Shown piece by piece: positions 22,301-34,300 of a DNA stretch of 64,000 bases (its first letter is position 1; each line of letters opens with the position of its first letter). The stretch is from Epiperipatus broadwayi (taxonomy: Eukaryota; Onychophora; Udeonychophora; Euonychophora; Peripatidae). The position numbers were made by a program, and so were the translations under genes. The notes below the pieces were generated by a model. That model was not told the DNA's origin. It saw nothing but the letters and a program-made list of their open reading frames with translations, and made no database searches. The stretch is from the NCBI GenBank assembly GCA_028023455.1, contig JAQFVV010007251.1, forward strand, positions 1 to 64,000, written 5' to 3'.

Positions 22301-25300
22301 ACATTTTCAAAAGAGATCTTTAACCCTCTACAACAAATAAAGCAAATAAAATTTCAATTTCTGTAAACAAAAACCAATAAACATCATATAACTGTTGTTA
22401 AAACAGGTAAAACTCACTATACATATTGCCACACACAAGCTAGAGTAATCAATAGATGCCAGAAGGCTTGTGCATAAAATCCCCACCTAGTGCCTACTCA
22501 TCCAATATCCCCAGACTAGTTTCTGGCTTGTGGCCTTCGTCAGTGAGGAGCCTTGGATCTGAGAGCACTGCACCTAGATCTTAGGATCTAATGCAACCCT
22601 CCAGCAGCCACCTTTTATCTCAACTACAAAACTATGAGTCTTAAATTGAAAACAACTTAATATCTTCAATTATTGAGTTTACAATGGGGAAGTAAAGGAT
22701 TTATTCTTGAAATTAAAAACATACCAAAAAAGCTCTACAACTAGGAATTTCAAATTGTCATTTTACCTGTAGAGCTATAATTCCTTTTTATTGCTGATAT
22801 CACTTCTAGCACCAAGATATTATACTTTTGAGACTTCTGACCCCTTCAGTTACATTTTCTTCTATCATCATTAACTCTTTTTCATACTATTTCACAGAAT
22901 TTCAAATACTCAATTCTTCTAAATGGATAATTTAAAAATATGTTCACATTCCTGTTTTCTTCATGCATTGTCATTTATTAGTTGAATTAGCTATTAGTGT
23001 AGATCTTAATAGAGTAAGTTACCTTCTTGCTCATTTCTTTTAAGTGTGATTCGTGATCAAACTCTGTCAATAATTTAAAATGATTTGCAAGTTCAAGTTT
23101 AAATTCAATGGCGCATTTCTGAAAATTGGGAATATCAACTCTTAATATTTTCTTTTTTAATAGCTTTTGCCGTTCTAGTTTTGTATTAAACAGGCAAAAA
23201 CTCTCCATATAGTAGTGCCACCTTGTGCTAACCAGAGTAATCAATGGATGCCAGAAGGCTTGTGCATAAAATCCCTATCTAGTGCCTACTCATCCAATAT
23301 CTCCAGACTAGTTTCTGGCTTGTGGTCTTCATCAGTGATTTTATGCACAAGCCTTCTGGCATCCATTGATTACTCTGGTTAGCACAAGGTGGCACTACTA
23401 TAAGGAAAGTTTTTGCCTGTTTACTAACAGTTATGTGCTAGCATGAGATGGTGATCATGGATGTTTAGTAGTTTAGTTTTGCATTAACATGTGATCATTG
23501 CTTGCTACCTCTTCATTTGGATGCTTTCATGTCTATTTCTATTAAAGATTTTTCTTAATAAAAAAATTCATGATATACAAATTTTCTTTTCTAAAATATT
23601 CCGCAAGCCTATTTCCGCTCTTATTTTTTCCTCCATATTCACATTTACCAACAACATTTTCATTTTTCAATTGTTTTTTAATTTGAGCATTAAAATCTCC
23701 CATAATAATTTTAAATCATCATTGTTGAATAACTTATTTTACATCTCTATTTGCTATTCCATCAATCCCCACAATATTGTTTTTCCACTTTTTTATTTAT
23801 AACAAATCCTACTCCTCTTGAGCTTGCAATATTTGTACGTTTTTAGTAAACTATGTAACCGCTTTTCAAATCAATTATCTTTTCACCTTTTTCTTTCAAT
23901 TTCACAAAGCTGACAATGTTAATTTAATATTAAATAGTTTTCAAAATTCATGGAGTTTTCCTTCACTTGAAAATACTTTTAATATTTTCAGTCTGGTTTC
24001 CAATTATTGCCTTGGATAAAGATTTTACAATCTCTAGGATATAAGGATCGTAATTTCATTTGTCTGTCAAGACTGAATAAAATAGAAACATCATTGACAT
24101 ACAAATTTACATGTTCATCTTGTCTTAAAAAAACAATTGACATTTTAGTTAAGATCTATCAAGCATCTAATAAGATAGACCATAGTTTTTGATCTTAAAC
24201 CCAGAGGCAAAAGCCATTAAAGTCATCCTATCCCTATTCATTTCTTGTATGTCTAATCACATTAATAATAACTGCAATAAGAAGACATTAAGAATTTTCC
24301 CTATTTGCTTTCTTTAAGACTTTAAAAGAATAATCATAAAGATCTAATCTAGGATTAAAGCAATTTTCTGTTACTGCTATGTGTGTGCCATGAGCTTAGA
24401 ATCACATTAAACTTGGAATTTTTTTTAGGTTCCAAGCCATTTTTTTTTTTCGGGTAGCCAACCAATACCTATCTAAATATGGATCAATAAATGATTAACC
24501 AAATAATTTTAGACAAAGGGTAAAACAAAATCATATCCACGACAAATTTAACTAGCCTGATAAGTAGTATCTTCTTTTTTACTGTTTGTCTGTAGAGAGA
24601 TACTGAAAAGGCCTTTACTCTGCAGCTGTTATTTAAAAGCATATATTTAATGATATATATATATATATAAATACTGTAAGGATTATCCCCAGGGCAATCT
24701 TTAAAATATCTAATCTTTGACAAAAAATAAAAGGGAAATAAATGATTTGCAATCATATGTATAGTTTTAAAAGAAATCCAATATAACAATTTAATTTCTC
24801 ACTTAGATTTCTTTTAAAAACTTTAGTTTGCCAAAGTTAATAGTTTAATTACATTTAAATATTTTAAATGCAGCATAAATACAGTAATAGGGTGATTAAA
24901 TTATAAGTCGAACTATTATTAATGATCACTTTAGGTATAATAATAGCAATAGGATACGTGTGCTCGGATATATATTGTAAAACATGGAGAAGTGCTTTAT
25001 TCATTTTATAAAATTTATTTATAATTATTTATATATATTAAATATGTTTTGATGTTCTATTTTAAATGCAGCAACATTTGAAAGAATTGACACAGAATGT
25101 GTGAGCAACTCTTTGTTTAAAACAATAGACTATTGCAAAACACGCAAGGATCAGGCTATATGTTCGAAGGATACTATGGGGATGTTTGCGTAAAAGAAGA
25201 TTAGATAAAAATAAAAAAATATTGAAAGGGGGTTACTTATCCTTTTTACTCTTGTCATTGAGTATTCTGCTTTGTTGTTTTACTATTTTACTGCTGAATT

Positions 25301-28300
25301 AAAAAAAAGTTATGATGTATAAACAAATAATAAACATGGGTGCCTAAAAAAGCTAAGTTGTCTAAAGTTCTACTAAACCTTTTATTGACTGCTCTGTTAA
25401 TATATCATCAGGTATGAGAAAATATTTACAAGATGCATATTTAAAGAAAAAAAAAAGGAGGGGTGGGGGGTCTAGAAACCTACCCAAATCTCTCTCTAGG
25501 AAAAATATATCAACATCTCAACTGATTTAAATTTCCTAAGCTTTTCCAAGAATTGTTAATTAATTTCATCTTCTTGCTGTAATTATCTTCAGAAGCACTC
25601 TGAACAATATACTATATAACTTTAAAACTACTCACCTTTAATGTAAAGGATCTTTTTTCTACAATCTTCGTGTACTCTATTCACACAGAATTTTGGAGAA
25701 AAAGAAAAATAAGGTTAATATATTATTATTTATTTATTTTCTATATTTAATTTTAGCATTCTCCAGAGAAAGTATGTAAAAATGAAGAGTAAGTATTTAT
25801 ATCTCTTTAATAATCATGTGATCCATTTCTCACACATATTTATTTGTGGGTGTGAATGAATTAAACTTATGTGCATGTAATTTAATTATTTAACAAAGGT
25901 TACATAGATATTTTTTTATAATTTATGATAATAATTTAGTTTAATTATTTACAAGATGACTTCAAAGGTGAAATGTATTTTGCAATAGTTGTACTGTACT
26001 CGAATAGCAGAAACAAAATACCTATCTATAAACTTATATAAATATTATTTACATATTTAGTAATAATGTTTTAGTTGCATTATAACATGCATTTTAATTT
26101 TTTTTAAGATATATATAGTGTAGCTTAGGCATATAATTATATAGTATTTTCATATTTCAGCCACTGGATAAAAATGATTTGTTGCCATAATAGTCTCAAA
26201 ACTAGTGTTTATAGGAATTATACATTTAGGGTTAGGTAGAAGAAACATATTTGGAGTTGATGTGAATTATTAAAATAACTCACCTAATGTTCGTAATTTC
26301 ATTAAATTTTTTTCTTATATGTATTCTATTGTAAGCAATTTTTTAATCTTATAGTAAATGGATAACCTTGTTAACACTTTACCGATCAAGAATAAGATAG
26401 GCTTCAGATCAGAAGAACACTGCTTTTGTATATGTAAATATCATAAACTATTTCTTATTTATAGTAAACTGGACACAATAAAGAAAAAAAAACAAAGATG
26501 GAAAACAATAAATTATTATCTTATCTATTTAAAGTAAATAAAATATCAACTTATTTATTAATTAAACTTGGCTTTCGTATTTTTTTTTTATTTACAAGAT
26601 GTGGTCATACATTTATGATCATTAATACAAATATTTAATTTACTCTGAGATACTTGAACTAAATATTTAAATATATTTCGAGTTTAAGTATACACTTTGC
26701 TATAATGTCATGAATTCATATTGCACAAGATATAAGAATCAAGAAACATGGACTTAATAAAGTTTATTGTATTATTTATTTATTGAAGGTAGTTTGAATT
26801 CAATAAAATGCCCATTGACTCTGAATTACATTAACAGTCCCATTATTTAAATTTATTTATTTATATTTACATCGGGCATATCCTTTAACATGTTTAGGCT
26901 ACTCTTAATTAATCTCATCACCGTTACAATATATAAGACTATTATAAAAAATATATAAAATATTAATGTAATCTGTTATTTTGCTTACATTGGAATTAGT
27001 TTTAGTTATATGACTTAATAGAAGAGCAATACAGAGACTTTAGACCACTCAAAGAAGTATGGAGATGCAGAAGAGATCGAAAACCGCAATATATGGGTAA
27101 GAGAACAAATAGGTATTACTGACCTTATTGAAAAAATTAAAAGATTAAAGTGGAGTTGGACTGGACATATTGCTAAAAGATAGAATAATAGATGGACAAT
27201 TGAAATCTTAAACTGGATTCCAAGAGAATGTAAAAGACCCAGAAAGAGACCACATGTGAAATGGATGGTTAAAATAAGAAAGTGTGCAGGGATGATGTGG
27301 AGAAGAGAAGCTAAAGATCAGAAAAGATGGATTGAACTTGGAGAGACCATCCTGAAGTGGATTGATAATGGTTGATGATGATGATATGACTAATAAAAAA
27401 GAAATTTCAATATAATCAATGTTTTTTTCAAAATTTATATCTTATTTTAAATTAGCACATACAATCTTTAAAAATCACAACAAATTAATAATTTAAAAGT
27501 GAAATGAAAATACTATTAGTATATATGAGAACTAAAAAAATAACAATAATAATGTAATTTACCTGTCAGTTCTACAAGTAAATGTTCCTAACCAGTCATA
27601 AAATTCTTTGAAGCCACAATTATGAACAGTTGCGACTTCCTGGTTGCAATTTATAATAGGCATATTGCGATTCTTGAAAGTCTCAAAAAATTTTTTAAAA
27701 GTGCATTTTTTGAAATTTTTACAATTTAAATATACAGGCAAGGAACTTGGACAAATTTTAGAATCTGTATAATATAAAAAAAATTTAATAAGACATTTGA
27801 AAGTATTAAATTTCAAATAATAACGATTTATATATAAAAAATATTCTTCAATAACTTACATAATATTAATATCTTTAAATGTGGAAAACTTAATAAAATA
27901 TTTGTATTAAACATTCAGGCATTTATTTATTTTATCATCTACTGTATATTAATAATATGTGGGTTTATTACTTTTTTCTATGTGTAAATATCTATTTTAT
28001 TTCAGTACATTACTTCTGTGATTGTATTTATAAATTGCTATATACTTGCCTTGAGGTTGCCAAATTACTAAACACGTAAACTTTTCTGTAAAAGTATTTG
28101 TGAAGCACCACAAAACTCTATCGTAATATTTTTTTCCAGGAACAAAATTTTTCTTTGTTAAATCAATGGTAACAACTGTAAAAAAATATATTAAATATAA
28201 AATACCAATCATTTGTTTTAAAAATATCAATAATTAGCAATAATACCCAATTCAAAATAATCTAATGATTTAATTTAAACAGAACAAATGAAACAGAAGA

Positions 28301-31300
28301 TTATAAGAATTCAATTTTAAATCTAATTTTACTATGCAAACTTATAGAAGATATACATTTAAAAATCTCAGAAAATATTTTTAAATATAATATAATAAAA
28401 AGCAACAACTTAAAAATTTGTTTTAATTTAAAAAGCTAGTATATATATAATGATATATTACATATTCAAGACAAAATGAACATAAAACCAGAAGGTAGAG
28501 AAGGATTAAGTAGCAGGATTTTTGATCATGTATTTTTGTCATAATTATATCTACAATCTTGTTTGAGAAATTTTATTTTACATATATTATATTTTATAAT
28601 ATATCTCTCATTTAAGAAGACATTAAATTCATGGAAGGGTGTAACAACTTGAGAAAAAATATATCTAAGTTTTAACTATACCATAATATGAATGTTCGTA
28701 AAGGTCATAATCTATAATGTGAGGACGTATAAAAAGATTTTTAAAAAAAAATTAAAAAAAGGATTTCTTCTTGGGGTTTTGACAAGCTCAAGAAATAAAA
28801 TTATATTTGTTTATATTTAAATTTTACACAAGATATTTTTTTTAAATAATGTTTAGTGGACTTAAACAGTGGAGAGAACAACAGCTTCATGCTCCCAAAT
28901 CAAGATGGTTCAGAGTTATCTATATAAGTGGAAAGTTAGGTTAAAAATAAGATGGCCACTCTTATCTTTATAAAAGTCGCTATCATGTGTCATGATTTGA
29001 GAGGTCCCTCTATCAGCAAAATAAAGATATTGCTTGACTTAATTAAAACCGGCAAACCCTCCATACAGTAGTGCCACTTAGTGTAAGCCAAAGTAATCAA
29101 TGTATGCCAGAAAGCTTGTGCATAAAATCCCTATCTAGTGCCTACTCATCCAATATCCCTAGACTAGTTTCTGGCTTGTAGCCTTCGTCAGTGAGGAACC
29201 TTGGATCTGAGAGCACTGCACCTAGAGCTTAGGATCTAATGCAACCCTCCAGCAGCCACCTTTTATCTCTACTTAACTACAAAACTATGAGAATAAAATT
29301 GGAAAACACAATAATATTTTCAATCTAAGCTCATTAGCTTATATAGTCACATATCCCAATGGGATAGTGGTGGCTATGGTTATTAAAGAACCAGATACCA
29401 AAATGTCTGGGTACTGAACTAAGTTCAGACCTATATGACACTATAAGCTAATGAGCTTGGATTGAAAATATTGTGTTTACAATTTTATTCTTATAGTTAA
29501 GTAGTGATAAAGGTGGCTGCTGGGGGATTGCATTAGATCCTAAGATCTAGGTGTAGTGCACTCAGATCCAAAGCTCCTCACTGATGAAGGCTACAAGTCA
29601 GAAACTAGTCTGGGGATATTGGATGAGTAACACTAGATGAGATTTTATGCACAAGCCTTCTGGCATCCACTGATTACTCTGGATAGCACTGAGTGGCACT
29701 ACTGTATGGAAAGTTTCCCTGTTTTAATAACAGTTATGAGTAAGCATAAGAAATGGTGATCATGTGATGTTTAGTGTTTTAATATTGCTAGACTATTATA
29801 AAAATTTCAAGGCGCATTTGATACAGGTTAAAGCCTGTCTTAAAAGTATTTACATATACTTCCTGCGCGCTTAATAAATAATTACAACTTTAAATAGTTT
29901 ATTAAATGCACTTTTTTTTGTAAACTTTCAGTTTTATTAAAATGAAAGAATATGAAAACAACTTTATATAAGCATATTAATGAATGAATTATTACAGAGT
30001 TTAGAAAACAAAACAATGAGATAAAAAAATACTTGGAGAAAAATATTTTTTATTTGGCTGATTAAGGTCTTTATCAGAAAAAGTGATAAAAAATAACAAA
30101 TAAAATTATTTCAGCTGTTTTCAATCGATATTAATGTTTCTGGTTAATAGCAATCTAGAGGAGAAGGCAACCAATCTAAGCCATTCTATTTCTCTGAATT
30201 TGTTGTTAAACGAAAGGCATGCAAGACTAGAGAAACCAAAAAACTTGGATTCATTGTTGATGCTTGGAAGAATAGCTATCCTATCATCTTGTGCTTTGCT
30301 GAGGATTAAAGTGCCTCCAAATATAGCAGGACCCTTGAAACTTCTTTATTTAGCCATGAATAGACAATTACACTAGAAAATTATTGAAATCTTGTCATTA
30401 AAAAATAAATAACCCCAGGGATTTCATAAGAAGGACATTTTCCAATTTATTCAGAATAATCTTCCATTTTACACATTATGAGAGGTGGATGATAAAATTT
30501 TAATGGCAATAGCTGAGAAAAAAATGATAGATTGATTGTTAAGAGCAGGAATAGAATATAAACTAAGGCCAATATAAGCAATACAGAAATAATATAATTA
30601 ACCAGAGAACTAGTAGAGATAAGAGTGAAAGGTGTTTAGCTGAAGTGAATTTCAGAACTTGTCTTCCTGAGTGTCAAACTAAATCGAAATGATAATGCTA
30701 TGTAGAAATCAATGCATTATTATTGACATCAAAGGTATTTACAAAACTTGTGTCTGTATCAATAAAAAAAAGTAAGCATATAGACAAAGTATAGAATATT
30801 GAAGGCTTTGATGTGAACCTTGCAAAATATTATCGAGACATGAAGACTAAGAAGACGAGGGAAAAGATTGGTGCATTTGAAATGAAATGTTTTCAAAGGA
30901 TGCTTGGGATAATTTGGACAGCTAAGAGAATTAATCAATAAGTTTTGACAAATGCAGTAGTACAAATATAATCATTGGAAATAATAAGGTGAAGAAAGCT
31001 ACACTGTTTTTGACATGCAGTTGAGACAAGAGGACACACTGAAAAAGGATGTCATAATGGAATTGTGAATAGGAGAATAACCAAGGCTGTCATAGTTAAG
31101 TAACATTACAGAATGGAGTTAATAGTGTTGAGCATGCAGAAAAGCAGAGGGAAGAATGGCTTAGAAGATCGTCCACATTGTCGTCCATCAGTGAAATAAT
31201 GGATAAGACAGACGATCTGCCACCATAAATTTTGTAGCTAAAATAAAATAATTTAAATCTACCACTGTAATATTTAGTACTATATTTTAATATGTTGAAT

Positions 31301-34300
31301 ACATTCATACAATTAACACATAAAGATAAAATTAGCTTAGGTTTTAAAAGGAAGTTCATTAAGTAACAGTTATTTTAAAGATCTTTTAAATTTTAATCTA
31401 ATATATGTAAATAAAACAATTCCATGTATATATTGATATAGAAACCTTTTAGAAAAAAACTCATTTTGTTTTCAATTATTTAAACAAAAAGAGAGTAAAG
31501 ATAAAGCGGGAAGGAATAATAAACTAAGAATAGGCTCTAATTGCAGCTATGTATGCAATGTGCAAATTTATATATAAATAAATTAACAGTGGATAGTCCA
31601 TAAAACCAGTATAACAAAAATTAAGAACAAAAGATTTAATTTATAAAATTTGCTCATTATATCTGCAATTATACTCTATATTCAAATTTAGACGTATATT
31701 CAGTCAACAAACACATGGTAAAAACATTATGATAAAATCAGTTAATACAATTCTGTAATTTGGGCTTGAATCAAAATGCAAACTGTTAAATTTTGCAAGT
31801 TTCTTTTTGAATTATGATTCATAGGTTTAGAATTATTTGGATTCATTTCTTAGGTAAATACATCAAGATCTGTAAATATATAAAACCAAACGCATTAACA
31901 CTATAATACCCGGATTTAAGAGATGTTTAGCATACTGTGGGTAGTTTTGAATGAATAGAAGTATATATATAAATTTTATGATGACTTTCATTAAAAGTTT
32001 GAAATTGATAATACTAAAAAATGGGGAACTATGCTTTGGTTGCATAAAATAGCAATTATAAACTAATACAGGATCAGTGATACTAAAAAAGAATGAATTA
32101 AATTTGCAATAAGCATTTGCTAACGTAGATATTATACAATAGTTCATTTAATAAAAATTAAAGAATAAAATAAAAAAATTGCTACATATAGTTAATAGCT
32201 CTAAACCAATAGTTCGCAACCTTTTGGGGATAAAGTACCAGTGAATTTTAGGCAAGAGGATAAGATACCGGTAGTTAAAAAATGTTCAAATTTGTAAATG
32301 ATGGAATGTAATAGAATTTAATACAGACTATGTATTTGGTTTTTTATTTATTTATTTAGGTATCATAGCCTTTTATATATATATAAAAGACATATTTTGT
32401 GGGTTCATCCATGTTAAAAATTTAAATATTTATATACCGACGTTTCAACTTGATCACACAAGTCATCTACTGGGTGATAAAAAATAGAAAGACGATTGTA
32501 GAGGCGCTACAATCACCGATTTAAAAAAAATGTTAAAGTTCCACCAATAGCAAAAATGTTAAATTAAGTATGTTTTTTATTGGACGTATATTAAAATGCT
32601 ATAATATAAATACAGCGTTTTCTACTCATCAAAAGATCAGCAATATAATAACCAAGCCTAAGGATTCAATCCTTCTTGGATCTAATGGTGTTTATCAAAT
32701 CTCATGTGAAAATTGTACATTGGTATGAATAATCATCGCATCAATGTTAGGACAGATAAACATGCTAATGCAGTTAAACAACACTCATCATCATCAGCAC
32801 TCTCACTCCATACTATAGATTCAGGTCATAAAATTGATTTTTCTAGTACAGGATCATATCCAGATGTGATAATCTCTACCAGTGCAAAATCAGAGAAGCC
32901 ATTGAGATACTTAAAAGGCCAGATTGTATCAATAAGCGAGATGATACATGCAAACTTCCTTCTATTTGGAAAGATTTTTTTAAAAAACATTCTTAATTTA
33001 ACATTTTTGCTATTGGTGGAACTTTAATGTTTTTTTCAAATCAGTGATTGTAGCGCCTCTACAACCGTCTTTCTACCTTTTATCACCCAGCAGATGACTT
33101 GTGTGATAAAGTCGAAACGTCAGCATATAAATATTTAAATTTTTAACACGGATGAACCCGCAAAATATGTCTTTTATATATGCAACCTGTGAAAATCTTC
33201 GTATCAACATATATATAAATGTAAAACATAAAAGATTGCAACACTTTTAGTGAAAGGTATACTTTAAATATAATTATACGATGTAAAAATATAAAAAAAT
33301 TAAGGAAAAAAATTTGAACATATATATCACAAAATAAAAATTATATGATATAAAAATATAGAAAATGAAAAAATATTTTTGAATATAAATATCACAAAAG
33401 TGTAATTGGTTTATACTCTTTGAATAGTAACGACTTATTTTAATTAGTGTGAGGTTTGCACTTATTTATTTTTAACAACATTAGAAATATCTGACTCAAT
33501 TTTGCTCAGCTTAAGGCGAAAATCTGATTCAATACTGAGCAAATTTCTATATTTTATCCCAATCATAGCAGAAAATCCACTCACACACAAGTTAGACAAT
33601 CAAAATATAAACAAACAGATACCCTGAAATTTCAATCCACGGTCACTAATAAGATCTATAAAAAATTCTTTCGCAATTACATTATCTGGAACCTCTTCTG
33701 TAAATGAAAAGGGATTGCGAATCCAATTTTGAACAGTAAAATCTTCAATAAAATATTTTTGAAAACAATCATACAAAGATTTTAAATGGTCCTGCATATT
33801 ATTAATGACAGTCTGTTATTGATAAGTTGTTTTCTTCGGAAAAATTATATAGGGTGGAAAACACACTGAAATTCCTTTTCTCAATTTGTTTTTTAAGAAA
33901 TGGTAATTTATTTTTAAATGCTGTTATTTTATTGCTAAGGTCACACAGAGAACTGTTAACTCCCTGAAAACTCATATTTAAATCATTTAGCCATGAGAAA
34001 ATATTCAATAGGTATGCTAGTCTAAACAGCCATTCCTCATCAATAAGATGATCTTTTATTGAATCTCCTGAATCCGTAAGAAAAATATTTACCTCGGAGC
34101 ATAACTCAAAAAGTCGGCTGAGGACTTTGCAGAGCCTACGAACCTTGATATGAAGTAAAAGTATTTTATGTTCACTCACCATCTCATTACATCGAATTGA
34201 AAATAAGTGGGAATTAAGTGCTTATGGTTTTATCAATTTAACTATTTTTACATTAAGAACAGATCTTAAATTCACAGGGATATATTTTGTAGCTAAAACT

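Larger units (their letters stand above)
22040..24030 (-). mobile_element. LINE (endonuclease to RT entry) split by two foldback insertions
   Basis: The minus strand has broken LINE coding in order: near 23830-23500 an endonuclease (SRGVGF-like block, then LLWEILMLK-type and NMEEK segments equivalent to a GDFNA block), at 23175-22990 a linker (FQKCAIEFKLELANHFKLL), at about 22860 ENVTEGVRSLKSII, and at about 22180-22060 the RT entry (STSFEVLSILKEEVRDAVKS). Foldback copies at 23190-23473 and 22381-22668 interrupt it. Numerous stops mean it is a fossil inside RPP40 intron 6. Confidence 0.7.
29041..29781 (+). mobile_element. foldback ribozyme element, full-length copy (741 bp)
   Basis: The most complete copy. 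The left arm runs from about 29045, the loop centre is near 29340-29440 and the right arm ends with the tail gatgtttagtgtttt. The arms pair over roughly 300 bp. A 13-bp duplication atattgct-w-gact (one mismatch) flanks it at 29027-29039 and 29782-29794. Each arm has a hammerhead motif, on opposite strands. No open frame of note is present, so it must be mobilised in trans. It lies in RPP40 intron 4. Confidence 0.88.
32383..33182 (+). mobile_element. PLE fragment with inverted terminal arms, nested in the hAT (PLE-D)
   Basis: The arms at about 32383-32566 and 32990-33182 are inverted copies: each has aaagacatattttg or its complement, taaatatttaaattttt, the sequence around gaaacgtc, and the stretch reading gcgcctctacaa. 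Between them is a GIY-YIG nuclease fragment. The geometry matches PLE-A: an inverted copy of the 3' end stands at the 5' side. It interrupts the hAT, so it is the younger insertion. Confidence 0.7.

Noticed and set aside
23491-23802. 103-codon plus-strand frame with membrane-like composition
   Set aside because: Antisense to the decayed LINE endonuclease at 23495-23900.
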